Part shown: one piece after another, positions 46,522-54,272 of the stretch
How positions within the stretch are numbered: position 1 is the first letter of the stretch
How the letters are laid out: every line of letters begins with the position of its first letter
Assembly: GCA_019359725.1 (NCBI GenBank)
Contig: JAHHGR010000007.1
Location: 1 to 64,000 of the forward strand
DNA: 64,000 bases
Origin: Aphanocapsa lilacina HA4352-LM1
GTDB taxonomy: Bacteria > Cyanobacteriota > Cyanobacteriia > Gloeobacterales > Gloeobacteraceae
Direction: 5' to 3'
Translations under genes and position numbers: made by a program
The notes under the pieces: generated by a model
What the model saw: the letters and a program-made list of their open reading frames with translations, nothing else
The model's database searches: none
What the model was told of the DNA's origin: nothing

Positions 46522-47568
46522 CTAGCGGCCAAGCTGCGCCTGTCCGGCTGCCGCGAGTTCGCCGGGTGCGTAGACGCCGCTCTCGACGATGATCCCGGTG
46601 ATGAGAGGGGCGGGGGTGACATCGAAGGCGGGATTATAAAATTCGACGTCCTGCGGGCAGAGGGCCACCCCTTCGATGGTGCGCATCTCTTCGCTGTCGC
46701 GCTGTTCGATCGGGATCTGGTCTCCGCTCGGCAGATTGCAGTCCACTGTCGACCAGGGGGCGGCTACAAAGAAGGGCACACCGTAGTGCTTGGCGATGAT
46801 CGCCACGCCGCAGGTGCCGATCTTGTTGGCGGTGTCGCCGTTGGCGGCGATCCGGTCGGCCCCCACCACCACCGCGTCCACCAGCCCCCGGCCGATGACG
46901 TGGGCGGCCATCGTGTCGGCCAGGACCGTGACCGGGATGCGCTCGTGCACCAGTTCCCAGGCGGTGAGGCGCGCCCCCTGCAGGCGCGGACGGGTCTCGT
47001 CGGCATAGACGCGCTCGAGTCTGCCCTCGCGGTGGGCGGAGCGCACCACCCCGAGGGCGGTGCCGTAACCGGCGGTGGCGAGCGCTCCGGCGTTGCAGTG
47101 GGTGAGCAGGCGCAACCGCTCGGGGGTGGCGGGCAGGGCCAGAAGGCCGTGCTCACCGATGGCGCGGCAGGTGGCGATGTCCCCTTCGAGGATGGCCGTC
47201 GCCTCGCGCTCCAGGCGCGCGAAGCTCGGATCCCGGCGTGCGACGGTGAGCATCCGGTCGATAGCCCAGAACAAATTGACGGCGGTGGGCCGGGTGGCGC
47301 GCAGGGTGGCGGCCACCCGCTCCAGGTGGGTGATCGGATCGCCCTGGGGTGCTTCTTGCCAACCCAGCACCATGCCGAAGGCGGCGGCCACCCCGATGGC
47401 GGGCGCCCCGCGCACGATCATCGTGCGGATGGCGGTGGCCATCTGATCGCTGGTGCGAATTTCGATGGTGCGGTAGATCCCTGGCAGGACCGTTTGATCG
47501 ATGAGCACGCAGGCGTGCCCATTCCACTGCACGGGCCGGATTTCGGACTGGACGGCGCTAAAAGTCAT
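46522..47568 (-). CDS. mtnA: Methylthioribose-1-phosphate isomerase
   Basis: A 348-residue eIF2B-like isomerase of the methionine salvage pathway. Diagnostic blocks: [40 protein letters not shown] (catalytic Cys), [20 protein letters not shown], and [23 protein letters not shown] (catalytic Asp). It converts MTR-1-P to MTRu-1-P in the cytosol. Its job of recycling S-adenosylmethionine by-products is notable given three methyltransferases elsewhere in the window, though there is no direct linkage. No other mtn genes are nearby. Confidence 0.96.
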   Translation of the reverse strand: MTFSAVQSEIRPVQWNGHACVLIDQTVLPGIYRTIEIRTSDQMATAIRTMIVRGAPAIGVAAAFGMVLGWQEAPQGDPITHLERVAATLRATRPTAVNLFWAIDRMLTVARRDPSFARLEREATAILEGDIATCRAIGEHGLLALPATPERLRLLTHCNAGALATAGYGTALGVVRSAHREGRLERVYADETRPRLQGARLTAWELVHERIPVTVLADTMAAHVIGRGLVDAVVVGADRIAANGDTANKIGTCGVAIIAKHYGVPFFVAAPWSTVDCNLPSGDQIPIEQRDSEEMRTIEGVALCPQDVEFYNPAFDVTPAPLITGIIVESGVYAPGELAAAGQAQLGR

Positions 47569-47694
47569 GGGTCGATAATACCAAGAGCATCGGTGCCCGG
47601 AGCCACCAGCCTTGTGCGCGATGCCAGTTCGGTCGAAACCGGTGGGCTGGCCAATCCGGTGCTATCTACTGTTGAACTGTTGGGATCGGTACTG

Positions 47695-47808
47695 ATGTCG
47701 GCTTTGGCGATCTTTGTGCCGGTACTCGCCGCGCTGGTGGCGGCGATTGTGGTGTTTGTGCTGATGGGGCGGCGGCGGCGGTTCACCACTGCAGCCTGGG
47801 GTTATTAA
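47695..47808 (+). CDS. Candidate 37-residue single-span membrane protein
   Basis: A tiny frame, too short for normal gene calling: MSALAIFVPVLAALVAAIVV, then FVLMGRRRRF and TTAAWGY. One strong membrane helix is followed by a four-arginine stop-transfer, the layout of low-molecular-mass photosystem or cytochrome subunits. It does not match the psb, psa or pet small subunits I can recall. Gloeobacter photosystem I is reported to contain a unique one-helix subunit (PsaZ); I cannot say whether this is it. The ribosome site is weak (GGGATCGG 5 bases or more upstream). Confidence 0.5.
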   Translation: MSALAIFVPVLAALVAAIVVFVLMGRRRRFTTAAWGY

Positions 47809-47906
47809 AGCCACGATTCAAATTGTGATGCAGCGATCAGTTTGCATCGGGTAGAACTGTTGTACTATGCTTCAGATTAATTTGTACAACCGACAGCGGA
47901 GTAAAG

Positions 47907-48296
47907 ATGGCACCACTTCAAGGCAGAGATTTACTGAAGTTGATCAAAGAGAACCAAGGCAAAAGTGCCAAGCAGCTTGCCGAACTTGCCGGATACACGA
48001 CCACCACCAAGTCGGGACAAAAGCGGGTCAAAATGCTCGCCTTTCAAAGTGCAATCTTGCAAGCAAACAATATCTCTCTCATCCCGCGTCACGAAGAGGG
48101 CGAAGGGGTACGCGGCGGACGCAAAGCAAGTTATCGCATCCAGGTTCAGCAAAACGGCAACTTGCTCATCGGTACTGCTTACACGCGGCAAATGGGATTG
48201 GAGCCCGGCACGGAGTTTGAAATTCAGATCGGCCGCAAACACATCAAACTTGTGCAACTCGACAGCCCCGACAGCCCCCAGACCAACGAGGATTGA
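47907..48296 (+). CDS. Cyanobacterial AbrB-family regulator (cyAbrB)
   Basis: A 129-residue protein. The N-terminal region, LQGRDLLKLIKENQGKSAKQLAELAGYTT, is the extra domain of cyAbrB proteins. The C-terminal GRKASYRIQVQQNGNLLIGTAY followed by GLEPGTEFEIQIGRKHIKLVQ is the AbrB-type swapped-hairpin DNA-binding domain, which in cyanobacteria is at the C-terminus, the reverse of Bacillus AbrB. cyAbrB factors bind widely and tune carbon/nitrogen balance and hydrogenase and cell-size genes. No operon partner is visible. Confidence 0.93.
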   Translation: MAPLQGRDLLKLIKENQGKSAKQLAELAGYTTTTKSGQKRVKMLAFQSAILQANNISLIPRHEEGEGVRGGRKASYRIQVQQNGNLLIGTAYTRQMGLEPGTEFEIQIGRKHIKLVQLDSPDSPQTNED

Positions 48297-48382
48297 TCCG
48301 TCTGATTCGAAGTTTCTCCATCGTCAATGTCCAGCTAGTCGGATCATCGTTGGGCAAACTGTTCACAGAGCACTTTTTTGAG

Positions 48383-50713
48383 TTATAGATCAAATTGCAA
48401 TTGCCGCGCCGAACCATCGTCGTGAAACGACTGTGTTCCCCGGCCGACCAGTTCGACTTGGACGTCGCGGTCGGGCCTGGGGTGGTCGCCGTGGCGTTCG
48501 TCGAAGGTGACGCGGGTGCCCTCGACTCGGACGGTGGTGAGCGCCCAGTGGTGCTTCCGGTAGGCGAAGCTGTATCCGTCGTCCTCGTAGAGTGTGCCGG
48601 TGCCATGGCCGGGCCAGACGCGCCAGATCATGCCGGTGGGTGGCCAGTCGCCGGTATGCTGCCTCACCGGTGCCATCGGGATGGCAGCCCCCGCCCGTAC
48701 AAACAGCGGCAGCCGTTCGAGGGGGGCCGCGGCGAGGATCCGGCCCGGCCCCGTGTGGCCTTCGCCGCTCCACCAGTCGTACCAGGTGCCCCCTGGCAGG
48801 TAGACCGCCCGGCAATCGACTCCGGGCCGCAGCACCGGGGCGGCCATCAGTGCACTCCCGAGCATGACCTGATCGTGCAGGTGGTAGGTGCGCTCGTCGT
48901 CGGGATAGTGGTAGAGAAGCGGTCTTAGAACGGGCTCCCCCGCCGTTGATGCGCGCCAAAAAAGTGAATAGAGATAGGGCAACAGCCGATAGCGCAGTTC
49001 GATGTACTCGCGGCAGATGTTTTCGACCGGCTCGCCAAAGACCCAGGGTTCGTGGCGGGCGGTGCCGAGGGCCGAGTGGGCACGCATCAGCGGATAGAGT
49101 ACGCCCACCTGCATCCAGCGGGTAAACAGTTCCGCCGTCGCGTTCTCGGCAAAGCCGCCGATGTCGGCCCCCACGAAGGCTACCCCCGACAGGCCCATGT
49201 TGAGGAGCATCGGCAGCGACATCTCCAGATGCTCCCACTGCGACTGGTTGTCCCCCATCCAGACTGCGGCGTAGCGCTGCACCCCGGCGAAGCCCGCGCG
49301 GGTGAGCACAAAGGAGCGCTCGATGGGCCTGAGTTGCGTCAATCCCTCGCGGCAGGCGCGCACCATCATCTGCCCGTAGAGGTTGTGGGTCTCGGCGTGG
49401 GTGGTGCGCTCGGCGAGATCGCCCTGGGGCGCATCGAGGGGAAAGCTGATTTTGTTGCCGCCGTCGCCGAAGGGGCGATCGTCGATGGCCGGTTCGTTCA
49501 TATCGTTCCAGATGCCGGCGACGCCCATTTTGGTGAGCTGTTTGTGCCAACTGCTCCACCACGCGCGCACCTCGGCGCGCATAAAATCCGGAAAGACGGC
49601 CTTGTCGGGCCAGACATAGCCGTGAAAGAGCCGTCCGTCCGCCTGGCGCACAAAATAGTCTTTTTGCAGGCCCTCGTCGAAGACGGCGTAGCCCGCCTCC
49701 AGTTCGTACTTCACACCCGGATCGACGATGGCGACGGTTCGAAAGCCCTGATCCGCCAGATCCGCGATCAGACCGGACGGGTCTGCGAAGCGTTTCGGGC
49801 TCCAGGTGAAGACGCGGTAGCCGCGCATATAGTCGATATCCAGGTGAATGACGTCGCAGGGGATCCGGCGGCTGCGAAATTCATAGGCCAGCTCGCGCAC
49901 CTCGGCTTCACTGCCGTAGCTCCAACGGCACTGGTGATAGCCCAAGGCCCAGATGGGCGGCAGTTCCATGGTTCCGGTCAGTTCGGTGTAGGTGGCCAGC
50001 ACCTCGGCCGGGGTGGGACCGTAGATGAGGTAATACTCCAGCTGCGGACCCTGCGTCTCCAGACGCAACCGCCCCGGCTCGTCGCCGCCTAGATCGAAGT
50101 GGCTGCGGAAGGTGGTGTTGAAGTAGACGCCATAGGCCAGTCCTGGTCGCAGCGCGATATAAAACGGGATCGCCTGGTACATCGCATCGGTGAGCGAGCC
50201 GTAGTCGAGGGCGTCGCTTGTCCAGTTGGTCTTGCGCTGGGAGAGTTTATCGAGTAGGCCGGTGCGCTCGCCGAAGCCGTAGAAGTGCTCCCCGGCTTCG
50301 ATCGCTTTCCACGCGGCAACCGCACCGGTATGCCAGCCCATCGCAGGCGCACTATCACAGGCAAAGGGGCGCTCCTGGCGGTCGTAGCAGGCAATACGGC
50401 AAGGCTCGCTTTCTACAACCACCCGCAGGTGCTCGGTGGCAATCTCGATACTCCCTGCGTGCTGGTGCATTGAAAATTCTGTTTCGGGCCACGCGCTGTC
50501 CTCCTTACTTGCCGCCCAGGAGCGGCGGGGGGCGAATTCGCCCGTCGGAGTCAGACGCACCCGCACCAGATTGGGAGCCAGTACACCGACGCGCAACTGC
50601 GGCCCGCCGCAATCGAAAGTGATCCCCTGTGCATCGCGCTCCAGAGCGCGCACGTGCCCAAGGATCGACCAGGGGGCACCGTTGGTGGGCAGTTTGCCAA
50701 AATACTGCGGCAT
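48383..50713 (-). CDS. Glycoside hydrolase family 31 alpha-glucosidase
   Basis: A 776-residue enzyme with the GH31 order: an N-terminal beta-sandwich (to about residue 200), the catalytic barrel with GIWNDMNEPAIDDRPFG (nucleophile Asp) and VWMGDNQSQWEHLEMS (acid/base Asp), and C-terminal beta domains. DVIHLDIDYMRGYRVF and HSALGTARHEPWVFG are typical substrate-pocket segments. It lacks a signal peptide, so it probably acts on intracellular alpha-glucans or maltodextrins. The start at MPQYFGKLP fits the family; the longer open frame upstream is not homologous. Confidence 0.92.
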   Translation of the reverse strand: MPQYFGKLPTNGAPWSILGHVRALERDAQGITFDCGGPQLRVGVLAPNLVRVRLTPTGEFAPRRSWAASKEDSAWPETEFSMHQHAGSIEIATEHLRVVVESEPCRIACYDRQERPFACDSAPAMGWHTGAVAAWKAIEAGEHFYGFGERTGLLDKLSQRKTNWTSDALDYGSLTDAMYQAIPFYIALRPGLAYGVYFNTTFRSHFDLGGDEPGRLRLETQGPQLEYYLIYGPTPAEVLATYTELTGTMELPPIWALGYHQCRWSYGSEAEVRELAYEFRSRRIPCDVIHLDIDYMRGYRVFTWSPKRFADPSGLIADLADQGFRTVAIVDPGVKYELEAGYAVFDEGLQKDYFVRQADGRLFHGYVWPDKAVFPDFMRAEVRAWWSSWHKQLTKMGVAGIWNDMNEPAIDDRPFGDGGNKISFPLDAPQGDLAERTTHAETHNLYGQMMVRACREGLTQLRPIERSFVLTRAGFAGVQRYAAVWMGDNQSQWEHLEMSLPMLLNMGLSGVAFVGADIGGFAENATAELFTRWMQVGVLYPLMRAHSALGTARHEPWVFGEPVENICREYIELRYRLLPYLYSLFWRASTAGEPVLRPLLYHYPDDERTYHLHDQVMLGSALMAAPVLRPGVDCRAVYLPGGTWYDWWSGEGHTGPGRILAAAPLERLPLFVRAGAAIPMAPVRQHTGDWPPTGMIWRVWPGHGTGTLYEDDGYSFAYRKHHWALTTVRVEGTRVTFDERHGDHPRPDRDVQVELVGRGTQSFHDDGSARQLQFDL

Positions 50714-50942
50714 GGGACTCACTTCGCGCTGGAGAACTGCATCTAGTTCTACAATGCGACGAGTTGTCAGACTTTCAGCCCAGGGAGCGATCTTCTCTGT
50801 TTGTCGAGCGCATGGAACTGAGGGCGAACATCGACGATCCGGTGTTTTGCTTTGCAAGCGAGCCTGCAGGCGCAATGTGGGGCAGCGGGAGATAATGGGT
50901 GAGTCGGACAGCCTGTGCTGTTCGGCTTTTATTTATGCGCGA

Positions 50943-51015
50943 CCGAGCGTAGTCCAACGGCAGAGACAAAGGACTTAAAATCCTTCCAGTGCGGGTTCGA
51001 ATCCCGCCGCTCGGA
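50943..51015 (+). tRNA. tRNA with UAA anticodon (Leu codon UUA) but class-I shape
   Basis: A 73-nt cloverleaf: acceptor CCGAGCG/CGCTCGG with A as discriminator, a D-arm with a 3-bp stem (GTC/GAC), anticodon stem AAGGA/TCCTT around CTTAAAA (anticodon TAA), a variable loop of only 5 nt, and T-arm GCGGG-TTCGAAT-CCCGC. Normal tRNA-Leu is class II with a long variable arm. CCA is not encoded. Folding is strong, so it is probably transcribed, but charging identity is open. Confidence 0.8.
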
Positions 51016-51245
51016 TTACCGAAACCGGTAAAATATTTCGAAATATCTCAACGCCCCCATGGCAACATTGCCCAATCAAGCTGCAAGAGGCTACTGGGTT
51101 TCTCCCTGTTGAAGTCTTTTGCCGTCAGGGTGAATTGTAAAGGAAATGCTCCGATGCAGAAAGTGAGCAAAAGAACCGAAAGACCGTTTTGTGGGATTTT
51201 TCAGCACACCAGAACCGGGCCAGGCACACTGATTGGTCCAACGAC
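51016..51245. other. Intergenic stretch between the odd tRNA and the vapC scrap
   Basis: No gene is supported. A frameshifted continuation of the vapC homology may extend left from 51246 to about 51227 (the sequence CTGATTGGTCCAACGAC corresponds to CCGATTGGCTCCAATGAC of the intact gene with one base lost). The remainder is AT-richer with no recognised motif. Confidence 0.5.
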
Positions 51246-51356
51246 ATGTTGATCGCCGCCCACGCGCTGTGCCTCGGATTGATTCCGGTGAGCGACAATC
51301 TACGCGAATTCGCCCGCGTACCGGGGCTGAGCGTCGAGAACCGGCTTGCGCCCTGA
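51246..51356 (+). pseudogene. 3' remnant of a vapC toxin gene
   Basis: Thirty-six codons read MLIAAHALCLGLIPVSDNLR, then EFARVPGLSVENRLAP. The intact vapC at 58975-59085 reads MFIAAHALSLGLILVTGNLR followed by EFARVSGLSVENWLDL. Over 111 bases about 97 agree. This is the C-terminal part of the PIN domain; the N-terminal acidic residues and a start are missing, and one base is lost just upstream. It sits 230 bp after a tRNA gene. Confidence 0.85.
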
Positions 51357-51519
51357 ACAGCAATGCGTGTTTTGCAGGCTTCTGAAGCATTTTTCGATCT
51401 TTCCTGAACGATCGTGAGCCATTTGCGCTCCGGCCGGCGCTTTCTCAGGCGAAGGGGCAATCAGGACGACACACTCCTGGTTGGCCGCAGAGTACTACAT
51501 AGAATCCTGGAGGGCAGAA

Positions 51520-52191
51520 ATGGTATTTGCTGGCGGTGGATTTCTCAGCCAACTCGCCGCTGGAATCGGAACCGTTGTGGGCGGCGATGCGATTCTCAGC
51601 GAAATGCATGAAGATGACGGAACGCAGGGTGCCTCTGCCCAGGTGGGTGGGCAAACGGACCCCTACGGCGGGGAGAGTATGGATTACGGCATGGTTGGCG
51701 GCTCGGATATGTATGCTGATGCCTATGCTCCGGGAGGGTATAGCGATGTCGGCGCGATGTCGGGCGATCCGTACATGTCCGGGATGATGGACTACGGTTC
51801 TATGGGGTTGGAAGCCGGTTTCGAGCAACCCTACGGCGGGATGATGGGTGGGGATGATTTCGGTTTTGCCCAGGGATACGGCGAGGACGAGAGCTTCACG
51901 GCGATGGGCGGCTTCGACGTGGGTGCCGGGGATGCTGAGATACAGGGCGGATTCGGCACAGGGGTCCAGGACGATGAGATGGAGAGCGAATTCGGCGAAA
52001 AACAATTAGCGCAGCTTGAAGAAGAGCAAGGCTCTTTGCCCGGGGAGGAACCTGGAGAGGAAGGCGATCTGCTGGGCGACGCCTTTAGCGATGTGGGCGA
52101 CGTCGCCTCGGAACTTGGTGATTTCGATCTCTTTGGAGCGGTCGGAGAAATTGGTGAAGGAATTGGCGATTTCTTCGGCAATATCTTTTAG
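51520..52191 (+). CDS. Acidic Gly/Asp/Met-rich low-complexity protein of unknown function
   Basis: A 223-residue protein with a strong GGAGG site before ATG. The N-terminus is hydrophobic and glycine-rich (MVFAGGGFLSQLAAGIGTVV), possibly membrane-inserting. The middle is a repetitive Asp/Gly/Met/Tyr sequence (SMDYGMVGGSDMYADAYAPG, MMDYGSMGLEAGFEQPYGG). The end is a string of short amphipathic motifs (GDVASELGDFDLFGAVGEIG). It is very acidic, with no known family and no Cys. Composition suggests disorder, metal binding or a structural/secreted role. It converges on an equally unusual gene, separated by two strong hairpins. Confidence 0.7.
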   Translation: MVFAGGGFLSQLAAGIGTVVGGDAILSEMHEDDGTQGASAQVGGQTDPYGGESMDYGMVGGSDMYADAYAPGGYSDVGAMSGDPYMSGMMDYGSMGLEAGFEQPYGGMMGGDDFGFAQGYGEDESFTAMGGFDVGAGDAEIQGGFGTGVQDDEMESEFGEKQLAQLEEEQGSLPGEEPGEEGDLLGDAFSDVGDVASELGDFDLFGAVGEIGEGIGDFFGNIF

Positions 52192-52206
52192 CCGCCCAAT
52201 GCAAAG

Positions 52207-52246
52207 GCAACGGGGGCGCTCCGATGATGCAGAGCGCCCCCGTTGC
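52207..52246 (+). terminator. 15-bp perfect hairpin after the acidic protein gene
   Basis: Bases 52207-52221 are the exact reverse complement of 52232-52246, a 15-bp GC-rich stem with a 10-nt loop, 16 bp after the stop codon. The T-run is poor (GTTAAAC), but stem strength and position fit a transcription terminator. Confidence 0.7.
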
Positions 52247-52264
52247 GTTAAACAGCTTACAAAA

Positions 52265-52297
52265 AAAGGCGGTCCACGTGCTTCGTGGACCGCCTTT
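52265..52297 (-). terminator. Intrinsic terminator of the convergent minus-strand gene
   Basis: Bases 52265-52278 pair exactly with 52284-52297 (14 bp, 5-nt loop). On the minus strand the stem is followed by four or more extra T residues (the A-run at 52261-52264 plus the stem's own AAA), a textbook rho-independent terminator placed 4 bp after the stop of the gene at 52302. Confidence 0.85.
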
Positions 52298-52301
52298 CGC
52301 T

Positions 52302-54080
52302 CTATTTTCTGCGACCCGGCCGCAGAAGGTTTGAAGCTTTCTGGCCGGCGCTTTGCGGCTGGGAGTCGTGCTTTTGCTGGTTGAGGGCGAGGTTGGCGAG
52401 GTTTGGCTGCGAGGACTGCTCGATCGTTTGGGAGTCGATGCCCATCGCGTTCAGTCCCTGGGTGGCGATCGGGTCCTGGAAGTGTTTGGCGCCGCCGGCA
52501 AGGGCATGCGCTGCCAGCTGGGGACTGTTTTTAAGGGCGTAGTTTTCGGCACCGGGAACGCCCATGCGCAGATCCTGCATGGCCTGCTGGGACTGCTTGG
52601 CTATATGGCTGTCGCGGCCCAAAGCCCCCATGTTGGTGGCAAATTCGAGCGCCTGACCGCCGGCTTTGATGGGAAGACCGATGGGTGCGCCCACGCCGCT
52701 TAAAGTCACGCCGTCCCCGGCGGTGCTCACGCCGTAGGCGGCCGTCTGCACGCCGTCGCGGAGGGTCAACTCCTGCATCCGGCCGTGGGCCGCCTGCAGG
52801 GCATCGGTGTAGGGGCTGTTGTCGGCCTGGGCTGTGGCGGAGACCTGGCCCAGATCGTGGGCCTGCTTGCCGTGCCCGATACCCTGGGCGGCGGTGTAGA
52901 GAGTCTGGGGACCGTAACTGGCGATGCCCAGGCCGGGGACAGCCCCCGCCGCCACCGACTCACCCGCGTGGGCGGCGATTCTGGTCGCATTGGTGGCAGT
53001 TTTCAAAGCACCGATGCCGGAGGAGATACCGCCGTCCATCAATCGATTGCGACCGACCTGCTGTTTGGCCGGGTCGCTGCCGTTTTGCCAGCCGTCGTAC
53101 CCCTGTACCGCATTGGCGGCGTTGCCGACGGTGCCGGCCAGATCCGAGACACCGCTACCCACCTGGCCGATGACGCCGGTGACCGGCGGTACCGCCGTGG
53201 TCCCTGCCCAACCGGCCGGGTTGCCGATCGCCGCCGCCCCGGTCCGCAAGGCTTTGCCCCCGTGTTGGACGTGCTCGTTGCCGTTTTTGACCGCGTTGGC
53301 GTTGGCGGCGAGGGCGCTGCTGCTGCCGGGGGCGGCCTGGGCGGCCAGGTAATCTTTCATCGCCATGTCGGTGATCATCCCCACCTCGCTGTTGCGGATG
53401 GGCTGGTACTCGGCGGGCACGGTGGAATCGGCGAAGTGTTGTTGGCGCGCTTCCAGTTCGTAGCGCTCCGGGCGCAATTCATAGTCCCAGCGGCCCATAT
53501 CCTGCTTGATCTGCTGCTGGGCAGCCTCAAGCCGCGGTTCGGTGTCGCGCATGTAGTCGTAGTAGCGCTGCTCAGATTCGCTCATCGGCCACTCGACGCG
53601 GTCTCCCGGTCCGGGCCGGCTGATGTAGGGGTGATTGTCAAGTTCAAGATTGAGGCGAGCGTCGGTATTGAAAGCTTGGTCGATCGACTGCCCGAACCCA
53701 TCCATATCTAGCTGGCGAGGGGTTCCGTCAAAGTCCTGGTAGTCGTTTGTACCATCGAGATCCGGGCTGTTGAAGGCGGATCTGTCCGCCGGATCGTCTT
53801 CTGAAAAAGTCTCAAGTCCCCCAAGCGGATCGCGACTATCGCCATCGCTCCCATCGCTGTCCGGGTCCATGCCCGCCGGGTAGTCCGGGTGGGGGTCCAT
53901 CGAGTCCTCCGCGTACCAGCCCGGCTCGCGCGTGTCGGCTTCGTTCGTATCGAGGGCCTCCCCGTCCGCCGAACTCGCAAACCTCTGGCCTTCATCATCA
54001 AAGCCGTCGAGATAGTCCATCTGGTCGAGGTACATCTGGCGGACATCGTCGAGGTCGCCAAGGGAGTAGTTGTCTTCCAT
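52302..54080 (-). CDS. Large unknown protein: acidic disordered N-terminus, Ala/Gly-rich hydrophobic C-terminal half
   Basis: A 592-residue protein. Residues 1 to about 170 are strongly acidic and disordered (DDVRQMYLDQMDYLDGFDDE, MDPDSDGSDGDSRDPLGGLE). Residues 175-270 are helical and polar (RDTEPRLEAAQQQIKQDMG). The C-terminal half is low-complexity but membrane-friendly (NPAGWAGTTAVPPVTGVIGQ, AAGAVPGLGIASYGPQTLYT, GAPIGLPIKAGGQALEF) and ends Gln/Ser-rich and basic. Such patterns occur in secreted effectors, pore-forming or phage-type proteins, but no domain is recognised. AGGAG lies upstream of the ATG. Confidence 0.7.
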   Translation of the reverse strand: MEDNYSLGDLDDVRQMYLDQMDYLDGFDDEGQRFASSADGEALDTNEADTREPGWYAEDSMDPHPDYPAGMDPDSDGSDGDSRDPLGGLETFSEDDPADRSAFNSPDLDGTNDYQDFDGTPRQLDMDGFGQSIDQAFNTDARLNLELDNHPYISRPGPGDRVEWPMSESEQRYYDYMRDTEPRLEAAQQQIKQDMGRWDYELRPERYELEARQQHFADSTVPAEYQPIRNSEVGMITDMAMKDYLAAQAAPGSSSALAANANAVKNGNEHVQHGGKALRTGAAAIGNPAGWAGTTAVPPVTGVIGQVGSGVSDLAGTVGNAANAVQGYDGWQNGSDPAKQQVGRNRLMDGGISSGIGALKTATNATRIAAHAGESVAAGAVPGLGIASYGPQTLYTAAQGIGHGKQAHDLGQVSATAQADNSPYTDALQAAHGRMQELTLRDGVQTAAYGVSTAGDGVTLSGVGAPIGLPIKAGGQALEFATNMGALGRDSHIAKQSQQAMQDLRMGVPGAENYALKNSPQLAAHALAGGAKHFQDPIATQGLNAMGIDSQTIEQSSQPNLANLALNQQKHDSQPQSAGQKASNLLRPGRRK

Positions 54081-54260
54081 GGTTTCTGGCTCCTGGTGTC
54101 GGGAGGGCCGCAATTGCCTCCTTGCCAAACAAAGCGACACCGGTCGGCTATCTAGCTCACCCCGCCGCCACGGTTGTTGCCGATCGGCCTGGAGCGCCTT
54201 GGCGGCTGTGTTCGAAACGGTTTTGGAGACCCTGGCAGGCAACGGTCTTTCTTCTGATAT

Positions 54261-54268
54261 CTGACACC
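54261..54268 (-). repeat. GGTGTCAG copy after the kinase gene
   Basis: On the gene strand the sequence is TAG-AGCC-GGTGTCAG-AT, the same layout and near-identical sequence to the copy at 33450. Confidence 0.6.
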
Positions 54269-54272
54269 GGCT

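Noticed and set aside
46054-47808. 584-codon plus-strand frame across dxs and mtnA
   Set aside because: It is antisense to two firmly identified genes; only its last 37 codons lie outside them and are kept as a separate small-protein candidate.
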